This document shows positions 24,801 to 35,868 of a stretch of DNA of 55,000 nucleotides, in pieces (positions within the stretch are counted from its first letter, which is position 1; each line of letters begins with the position of its first letter). Source of the DNA: Glandiceps talaboti. Lineage: Eukaryota > Hemichordata > Enteropneusta > Spengelidae. The notes beneath the pieces are model-generated. The model made no database searches, was not told the origin of the DNA, and worked only from the letters and a program-made list of their open reading frames with translations. Both the position numbers and the translations under genes were made by a program. The stretch is from assembly GCF_964340395.1 (NCBI RefSeq), contig NC_135561.1:14007961-14062960 (forward strand), given 5' to 3'.

Positions 24801-27800
24801 CTATCTAACATCAGATTTTAATCAGATTGGATGAAATTGTACATCAACTAGTGAACCATTTCTGAATAGCAGACGCGCTGATATGCATGTTTAAGATTGA
24901 TTTTAGTTAAGCAACAAGCTCAGTTGCTATATTCATTTCCGCAGTTAGCATGCATAATAAAACGGGATTACATGGTGTACTACAGCGGGGTTGCATAATA
25001 TTGCTACTGTCCATACCAATGTAATAACAATGATGTCAAAAAAACCTACAAAATTCGTCGAATTCGTTGGATGAATTTGTTACAGTACTCCACATGTCAG
25101 TTGAAAGGAATTATCAGGACCCTTTTCGAAATGACATCAGTTTTGTTCGAGGCCAATATTTACACTGATATTTTCCCACGCAAATTAAACACACATAGAG
25201 TCGTACACTAAATATAGACTCAAGCTAAATAACCTTGATGGTTTAATTTGTAATGACCACGGTCTTACAAGAGGCTTTTCTACATCCCTTACATATCTTA
25301 CTAGCTTGTGAGGAACCAAGGCTTTATTGTGATGGGCGGTGTCTTACTGAATATTCTCTTTGCGATGGTTACAGAGATTGTGAAAGTGGATCAGACGAGA
25401 TGAACTGTCGTAAGTTAATGATCGTTATTTTTGTCATTTATTGTTATGAACTTTTAAAAAATATCATTGACCCTGAAAACTGAAAAGTAATAGTTAACCA
25501 GCGGCCTTGACATTGACGTTGTTTAGTAGAGATCATAATGGAATTATAGTGTGATAATCTAATTGATATCCTGGTGAATAACCAAAACAAACAAATTATA
25601 GGAATAACGCCATAACTAAGAGTGAACAATTAATTTTGAAATCTTAAAGGTACACGATATGTTACACATTTATTTTGACAATGTGTTTAATTTGAATGTT
25701 TAGCCTGTAATGAAGAAGACGGGAAATTCATGTGTGATAATGGAGTTTGTATGGCTGATTATAATAAGTGTGATTTCCAAGATGATTGTGGTGATATGAG
25801 CGATGAAAACAATTGTGGTAAGTGAATTTAGTAAATTGTCACATGTCACAATTGACAAGCCCTCACTTTGAATTTCTAAACGCATTTTAATTAACATAGA
25901 GTACGTTGAAGAAATACGAATCTCTGATGTTACCTTGTTCGAGATTAGTCAAACCCATTCCCCATTAAAATCAAGAAAAATTACCCCCAATATTAACTCT
26001 ACAATATATTGAGGTCAGGAGTCACAATAATTTCTCTATTAAGCCAATAAGACCGCCAAATACTTATTTACCGGTATACTCTGTTGGAAACTGAGGGATT
26101 AATTATTTCATGGAAACACGCCCCTGACCCCCCCACACACACACACACATACAGTTCCTTTATCTTTTCTAAACCTTTCAAATGGCAAGTTTCGAAATCT
26201 TTGATTTTCGAAGTGCATTCCGGAAAACTTTAACAAAGTTGAAAAAATGACAAGCTCTTGTATAATATTTGACTTAATAACATGCATACATTAAGAAAGG
26301 AACTTAGGTTGTTTTTTATCACCATAGGTCATTTTGTTTGTGACAATGGGCAGCTAACCTATGGTAACTATCGTTGCGATGGTGGCAATGATTGCGATGA
26401 TGGAAGCGATGAAGTGGGCTGCCGTAAGTGCTGTTTTAAAAATTACTTCACAAGTATTTATTACAATTGATACAAAACGTCGTCTGGATCAACATTGCTA
26501 CACTTTGTCGTCTGAAATTGTTACATTTTAACGCATTGACATTTCTTTAGAGGTTTCTACTGTTACACCGTACATAATGAAGAGACGATCGTTCAGAAAT
26601 AGAAGCTCAAGATTAGAAAGTGCAACAATGTTGCTAAGATTCTTTTCATACTAGACAATGAAATGAAGCTGTGCTGGCAAGGCTTGTCGTCATGCCAGAC
26701 TATACATTCAAATTTCTTGACGTCAACAACCTGGTTCAATTGTAAATTAGAAATTATTGGCCACAATTAACTGAAAAAGTGATTATACTTCAAACGTGTG
26801 TGTGTACTGTCCTGGTTCCCACAATTGAGCAGATGTATAACAATTCTCTTGAATGGGGTGGGATTGTGAAGTGTTGTTGTCTCTATATGTGTATGTATAT
26901 GTGTGTCACGTAAACTCTAAAAACCAGTTAGCAGGCGAAGTGTGTTCAGATGACGGAGAGGGCAAAGCAAGCATATTATTTGAATATGATTTGTTTTGAT
27001 TTTACTTGTCAATGATTAGATATTTTTGTGGTTTAATAAAACACTTTCATCTGTACTTATACTTTTCCTGGCTAGTCTTTACTCCTGATTAATATTCTCT
27101 CTTCGTTAACTGTCCTTTCTTCTATTCACACCTGCATCTACATGAAAATATGTCACAATTTATAAATACCAATGTATCAGTTACATTAATCCCTTTCCTT
27201 ACGTCGGAACTCTTGGAATATGACCACACCATATAACACACACTAGTATACTGGTAAGGGATAAAATCAGGGTTTTTTTTCAAATCAAATCAAATCAAAT
27301 CAAATCATCAAAATCAAATCATCAAAATCAAATCAAATCAAATCAAATCACATCAAATCAAATCAAATCAAATCAAATCATCACATCAAATCAAATCTTT
27401 TATAACGAGCTTGCTCGCCCTGTGGATTAACATTGAACACGACCAGATGAACTCATTGAATATTCACGTTAATTTTAAATATGTAATAATATAACTAAAC
27501 CGAGAGTATTTTCTCAAATATTGTATGGGGGAGGGGGTTTCTTCAGGATTACTAAACGAGTGTAGATATGAACAGTACGGTCAGACTCTTGCTATTGAAA
27601 TTAGGTATCAAAGCGATTTTAGGTCATTTGGTCAAAAGTCTTCAACTAAAAAACTTCCGAGCACAGTTTTGTTTGTTTGGTAGATGCTCCTAGCAAACTT
27701 GCACACGTCTTGTATTCTTGTACCAATATATAGTATATGTACATCAACCTTTATTCCTGCATCCTATTTTAATTAATTTGGTTATTTACCACCTTCGAAA

Positions 27801-28155
27801 TGTTTCAAAATTTGTCTGGAACTTATTTTTTTGTAATTTGGTTCAATATTGCAGCATGCGGTCGTTATGAATTTGAATGTGGTGATGGAACCTGTATTGG
27901 TAGATACTATCGTTGTGATGGTAGTAATGACTGTGAAGATGGCTCGGATGAAGACACAACATTATGTGGTGAGTAATAAAATGTACCTTGTGATACATAT
28001 TTCATAGAAATATTTGAAGCAATCCTCAGTTCTTTAATTGATAAAGTTGTTTCTGCATTAATAATTCGTTTTCTTTAAATGCTTGCTTTAATATATAAAT
28101 CCATCACCACCACAGACACCACCATAATCAACACCACCACCACCACCACCACCAT

Positions 28156-28223
<68 letters not shown>

Positions 28224-31200
28224 CCACCAGCAACAGCAACAATGTTTCAACAAAATTAGCAATTATTTCATGCTTTGACGGCACAGAAAGGACGTTTACA
28301 CCGATCCTACATTGCACCACCTCTCTAGAATTATAGAATTATTAAGATTGGTATATATGGTTTAGAAGAGACTGGTTGTACAGTGGGTCAAAGCATTAGA
28401 TTTAAGATATATTTTGATACAGTTGTCTCAATATAGTTAGTAATACCTAGAAATGAAGTCATGTCGAACACATACTGTGATCTTTATTTTATGCAAGTCT
28501 AGGCCATCGGCCATTAATATTATGTATAGCAAAAATTAGACATGTGACAAGTAAAAACAAAAATAAATACCTACAGTACTCAATATTGTCACGCATTTTC
28601 ATCGCATGAAATACGGAAAAGGCTTACCTTTATGTAATACAAATACCACTCAATCAATGAACTTACATTCGCTAGGTGGCTCAAAATAAAATTTTGGAAT
28701 ATTCTTCCTGAAATCTTCAAAAAAATAAAATATTGGAATGTTCTTCATGTAATGTTCAAAAAAAAGTATTAGAGTAAACAACTACAAAATATCCGTCTTC
28801 CACCTAAGCAGAGTCATACTCTCAAAGTTGTTCTTTCTATACGGAAGGTAAAGTGAAGAGCAACGAAAAGGTGCCAACATTAGGTATTTTGAAAACGTGT
28901 ACAACATTTCATTTTCATGGGAAACATTGAACTTACAGTATGTAGATAGCTAATCCAATGAGCAAACTTCACTATGCCAAGTTTAGCGACGTTGAGTCAG
29001 CTTCAGTCGTCTTCCCATTAACGAAATAATTATGTTTACCCGTTTCCTTTGTTCTCAGCTGACTTTGTATGTGATAATGGTGAAAGTGTCTACTGGGCTT
29101 TTGAATGTGATGGTTACTTCAATTGTGAGGATCATTCCGACGAAATACATTGTGGTTAGTAATTTAAGAGCGAAAACATATTTCTATTTTTATGCCATAT
29201 ATACAATCGATGGTTTCATATTTCTATATATACCTTGTTCCTATCAAAGCTATTGTAAATGTGAAATATTACTTGTCCCTTTGAGTGAAGCTACGAATGA
29301 TCCAGGCATACTGAATCATATGATTTGTATATGTTTATATCAGTTGTATTCATCATAATGTCTTCAGATGTTTCAAATACAAGATAGAATTATTGCTCGA
29401 CTTATTATATTTTTTTTTCAGAATGCTATGAAAATGAATTCAAATGTGATAGTGGTCTTTGTACTTCGACGTACAACATATGTGATCAAATGGACGATTG
29501 TGGTGATAATAGTGACGAAAAGGACTGTGGTAAGAAAATGAAGTTTACTGTGTTTATTTCAAAATGGTAATATGGATGAAAAGTTGATATCTAGTAGAGT
29601 AAAGACAGACATTTGCTTCATCAGGTCCAGTGCATGTGTGTATCTCTTCCTCATATTGGTGTTTGTGATTACTTGTGTTTACCAATTTGTTTACAGACCA
29701 TCTTCCTGCCGTACCACAACAAACTTCAAGTTGTTAAACAACTGTTTGAAATTTTCTAATTAGACTTAATCTATCAAGTACAAATACATGGTAAACGTTT
29801 TTATTATTAGTAAATCTAAAATAAAATACATATTTCTCATCAATGATGCCAGTTTGATTTATGCACCAGACAACTTTTCAATTCACTTTTCAGTAGACAA
29901 GAAAATTTTGATAGAATATTGGGCTATTCAGATTAGCACATATAGAAGGCATTTAATATTAGCATATCCTAATGAGTGTAATAAACAAACGAATAATGAG
30001 CAAATGAATTAATAGAGATTTAATTATTGTACTAATATAACAATTAGAGATTACATTGACAACCCAACTGGGAAGTTTTGGTTTCTATGCATTCAGTAGC
30101 TCTCTTACTACACATCAAAACTATACAATCTTATCATTATCATATCATATCATATCATAGAATGGTATGTCTGTGATGATGGCGAGAAATTGAGTCCAGG
30201 GGATATATCCTGTGATGGATATTTTCATTGTGATGACCAAAGTGATGAAGCCGGATATCGATGTCGTAAGTACACCTGTTTCATACGATTACAATATTAT
30301 AGTGTTCTACACGATATAAAATAGATAACAATATTAAGACGTGTTTACAATTCACACTAGTTTCGAGTATTATATAAGAATCTGAAAAGCATTTAAATTC
30401 CTGCAAAAATATGATTGAGCTAGGGCTGTTTTGTTTCATTTTTGCAATGGAGCACAACCCTTACACTCGAAAATTTTGTACTTTAACCCTGTTCATCAGA
30501 AGTTAGATCTTTCTCTATTGAGCCTTTCCAACATCATACAGACTGAAAAATAACCTATGCCATTATAACATCACATTTCAATTCACTTTTATTGAAGATA
30601 CACATTCTTACAATTTGCCTTAACACGAGTAAATTATAAATACCAGACATGGTCTTAACCTCAACAAAAATAGGTACGCGGTTAACCGCCCATCCACAAG
30701 AGTTGAGGGTGTGGGTGGGTTAAATCCGCCCAGGGCGCTAACCCGCGTCAGTACGGTGGTATGGTCGTATAAACATTCTGCAGTTGATTTTCTGTGTTAC
30801 TCATTAAACGTCCTTGATGTTATTCATTTGACGATTTTACTCCCCTTTTTTTACACATACCAGCATGTGAGGCAACTGATAGCAAATGGCGATGTGACAA
30901 TGGAGAATGTATACATGAATACAGCAAATGTAGCGGTTACGACGATTGCGGTGATAATTCAGATGAAAGGGACTGTGGTAAGAAAAAACTATGCAGTCAA
31001 TTTAATTATTGATAACAATAAAATAACCTATTTGAATAAATCAGAACTAGACGAAGAATCGCTTTTCCGTGTACTCTCCTGAGTAATATAACTTTCTATA
31101 ATTCCATAACAAATGGCGTAGATGTTACTTCCCGCCGTATCCTCGTGGATGTTACTATCCCAAGCAATGACAAGACAGCATGTGTGTATTTAGGAATAAA

Positions 31201-34200
31201 GTAACGGAGGATATGCGAACAAATACCCAACAAATGTTTTTTTTTTTAAAAATGAAAATGACACTTTTTCCAAAATTATTTTACCTTATATCAGCAACGA
31301 ACAAGTAAAATTCTGTAAATACAGAGTATGAATAACAAACACTTTTTGTAACCTATATTTATTTGATTTTTCTTTTAAGAGAAATACACATGTAAAGATG
31401 GAGAAGAAGTCGTTATTTCTCCAGAAAATGAACAGGGGATAGAATGTGACGGCAAGGCAGATTGCATGGACATGAGTGATGAACTGAACTGTGGTAGGAT
31501 ATTATTAGATTTTCACTTTAATTCAGTTAGGCTGTTGTATTTTACATGGTACACTCACAAAATATATCTGAATATGAAATAATTGATATACGTTCCTAAT
31601 GCTTCTAAATTGTCTGAAAGAGCTATTTTAGTATTACAATGACTATAGCAATTATTTAAATAATCACATTCTCAAATTTGACTTATTAAATGTAGTTTAT
31701 TTTATTTTAACGTATGGCATCGGAATTTTCAATCTGCTCACCATAGCCTCAGATCACTAAAAAATCGTTAGTGGTCAGAGCCATAGCTTTCGCCAGGTAT
31801 CAACCGTGGTTTCGTCATTGTTTTCTGATGTCACGACGCATGCGTGACTTCAGTCCCAAAGTCTTGGAAGTTGGTAACGTCCTCCATCACAATTAATCAA
31901 GATGGTTGTAAAGTCTGAATATGATTCGTTTCCTTAATCCCTGTATATTAAAGCAGTCCTGGACGTTTGCACAGATGAGCTTTTACCTCACAATCTCATT
32001 CTCATTATTTAAAATTATCACATAATAAAGCACACGTATGTACCAACAATAAATAAATGAATGAATAAATAAATAAATAAATAAATAAATAAATACATAA
32101 ATAAATAAATAAATAAATAAATAAATACATACATAAATAAATAAATAAATAAATAAATAAATACATACATACATACATATATATATAAAATAAATAATAA
32201 ATACTTACCTACCTACCCACATTCATACATACATACATACATACATACATACATACATACATACATACATACATACATACATACATACATACATAGTTAG
32301 TGAGTTAGTTATTTTATTCAAGAAAAAATATAATAATAAAATGAAATAAAAAATCCACCAAACCCACCTATTCTAAAACTGAGTGTAATCGGAACCACAT
32401 ATATTTTTTATTAGGCCTAAGCAAAAATACAAAATAAAACCCATTTCTCACTACATTTTAAGAAAGGTTTGCAAGATAGGTATTTTGTTTACATTTCCGT
32501 TTTCCTGTTCGTGTATAACGTCACTTTTTATTGTAGAATGTCGAGCCTACCAATTTCCATGTGCCAACACCAGATGTGTTGAAAGTTATGAACGTTGTAA
32601 TGGTTATGATGGTTGTGGAGATATGTCTGATGAGGCTGATTGTGGTACGTTCATATTTGTTTTAAACTTCTCAAAGATTTGACATTTCTGTTCTTTTACG
32701 TTTTGAACCAATGGAAGGAATTTTCATTTTTTTTAGTATGGGGATAGGTAGGTCAGTTTATTTTTATTTTCAAATGGAGTAGGGTCACTGTTATTTTGAT
32801 GATACGATAAAAAGATTCCGCCCACCTCTGCTCCCACCTACCTAGAAAAATTACCAGTCCCTTATGAAGCCTGCCAACCAGCTTTGTGTGAAATAGTATA
32901 GTGTTTCCTTTACGAATTTGACCCATCGCCGAGATTGATTGACAGATTTCATTGAGCAATCAATTCCGCCATGTGCACTTGCACTTGTCACAGCCTACGA
33001 CACACAAAGCAATCTGTCGTAGTTTATCAGAATGCCAGGGAAATACTGGCCATGGGAGCGGCATAATATATATGATCACTATCTCGAAGGATAGAGAGGT
33101 TGAATCTTATTTTTTTTACACTTTCTGAAGCCGGAACAAAATCGTCTTTGTCGACCTACATCATCGGCAAGTTGTCGACGGCCAACCATTATGAGGGACA
33201 TTTGATCTGAGGTATGTATGTTGACATTACTGTGAGTCGAACTATTTCATCGATCAATTCCTAAAATACAGATTTTTCAGCCCAAAATTGCCTCTGATTA
33301 GTGCTTTATCTTGTCGGTCATGGTGGCCGCAAAATTAAATATTGGCCATACCACATACGATATTACCATAGTTTCTGGCGTACAGACATGCATGTACATG
33401 CAATGTCACTGGTGCCATACGAATACGCAGTTATTGTCGGTGTACCCCGTGCTTTCTGTGTGCCAAATTTTAGACTCAACTAAGATTTCATGTATATTTT
33501 CACATCTAATGCTAAACATTCGTCTCTCAAGTTTGGCCCGCATAAATCCATTGTCGACAGTCAAACTTGCAGGAGTACGAGTGCATGCAGTGAATGGTTC
33601 GCCCTGTGTTTGAACCGTACTACGTCCATGGTTTGACAGACAAACACGATCAAGCTTCGTGAGTTTATACTGGCCTTCCCGTAATATTGGTATATTGGCC
33701 TTTGAAAGAAAGTGTCGCCAATGTACATTTGTGACCTTTTGACGGGAATGACACACAAGGTGACCTGCATGTTTTTATCTATTGTTTATATTTTATATTC
33801 GTTTCTCCCCATTATGTACTCTTTGGTTTCAGGGATCATACCAATAACTGATTTTTTTCATCATAATGTGATTTATTTTAATGGGGAAAGTATATGTAAT
33901 ATTGTTGGGCCTACATAGGCTATATATGCATTTTAGTAATCTTCTGACTACGAATTAAAAAGGAGATCCTGTAGTGTCTCTTGATTTAAAGTTAGGATGA
34001 ATTTTGCAGCTGATGAATAACATGGTTTATGTATCAAAAATATTCTACAAGCTACATGATAACTCCTTTCATACTTTGCTACACCCTTTTCATGACAATC
34101 AATAGTAACAATTCTTTTGAACTTTTTTTCTGTGTATAAATATTACAAGACATTATCAAAGACAAAAAAAAACATTGAACTTGTTATTGTCATTTTAAGG

Positions 34201-35805
34201 ACATTTTGTATTTGGTGTTGGATAATTAAATCACTTCATGAATAGTGAGTTTCAAGTTCTTTTCCTTGTCAAAAGATGTTGAATCAATTGTGTAATTAAT
34301 CATAGATTGTAAAAAATGGTCAATTACTATCGTGTAGTTGTATGCAAACGAACTTTACAAATTCTATGGTCTAGGATTTTTTTATTTGCTATTTAAAAAA
34401 AAAAAATCAATATCGGGGCTCCACTGGCTTCACAGTTCATATTGGTTCACTTTTGTCAGTGTGTGGGGTGCCTGTAATGGATGATTGCTTGTAAATGCCA
34501 GACAAAGAAATATCCACTTTTGGAGAGCTACAACTTGTTTAGTGCCACAAAGTTAACACTGACTTGGCAAGTTTGAAATAAATATACAAATAGAAAAAAA
34601 TAAACATAAAATTAGGAAGTATTTGTTGCTCCACTTGAACAGTTTTCTTATTACCATAAGTTATTGTTATGATTATGATTATCAGAAATTGATACTTTGA
34701 GAGTATCTGACAGTAATAATCTGCAAAATAACTACAGTTTGAGGTAAACTTAGACGAGTGTCTATTTTTTCAAGTCTAATATGTGTTTCTTTTTTCACTG
34801 TGCAATGCTTGTGAAAGAAATAGAATTTAGAATAGAAATGATATGGTACGTTGCACGACTGACATTTAAAATTGTGAATTCGAGGATATTTTTTGCCTTC
34901 CCCGGTTTGCGATACTATACGCCTCTACACTACACGTACGTCAGCAAATTACACACCGTGCAGGCCAGGACGCTTTATTTCAACGTTTTGATACATCGTA
35001 TCCTGTAAGCAAAAACAAGTGACCTCTCATACCGTAAAATGCTATAAATTGCGCTGTTTCTACTTTTTGCATTTATTTGTATTGATGGAATAGACATGTG
35101 ATTGTTATGTAATACAATTGAGGATACAAATCAAACCATTTTTTCGTCAATAACAAACTTGTTATTCATAATATTCTATATCGTAGCAATGCAACGGTGA
35201 ATCATATTAGTTTACTTCTCATCTGATGATTTATCACGGTCACCTAGTGGAATTTATTGTAAAACAAAAAGTATTGCTACGAAATGTGAAAATCAATGAA
35301 AACAATGAAAACATCAGTGAAATAAATAAATGCGTACCCATCTGTACAGGAACGGGGACGGCTATGATGTCAAATCTTATTCAACATGCATCTGCCATAT
35401 GGTTTCTCAGACTTTGATAAAATTTGATGAACTGACACTACCCGAACTACAATAAATTGTTTGCATCGATGTATCGACCGTAGGAAAGCCTATGATACAT
35501 CATCTTTGCCTTGGTGGCAGTGGAACAATAAAGAACTCTCAAATTATGAATAGTATTTTTCAGCGATCGCCACGTTGGGCGCCATGTTTTGCCTACGACA
35601 AACTATGCAAAACGTGCGAAGTTGTCGTAGTAGTGTTACGATCCAAAATATCGTATTTCGGAATTATGGGAATAATAGCAACGGTAATTAAGGTGGGCGT
35701 GACTACAGTGCTCAGGGCAATCGGTTAATTCCGTCCACTGTACGTGTATGATCGACCATACGACTTCGAATTCTCCAAATGACGCTTGTTGGCATCCATA
35801 TAAGT

Positions 35806-35868
<63 letters not shown>

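Noticed and set aside
33301-33770. Overlapping plus- and minus-strand open frames (up to 116 residues) in intron 20
   Set aside because: The base composition is somewhat more mixed than in the surrounding intron, but neither strand shows a domain, and no partner exons were found. A transcript search would be decisive.
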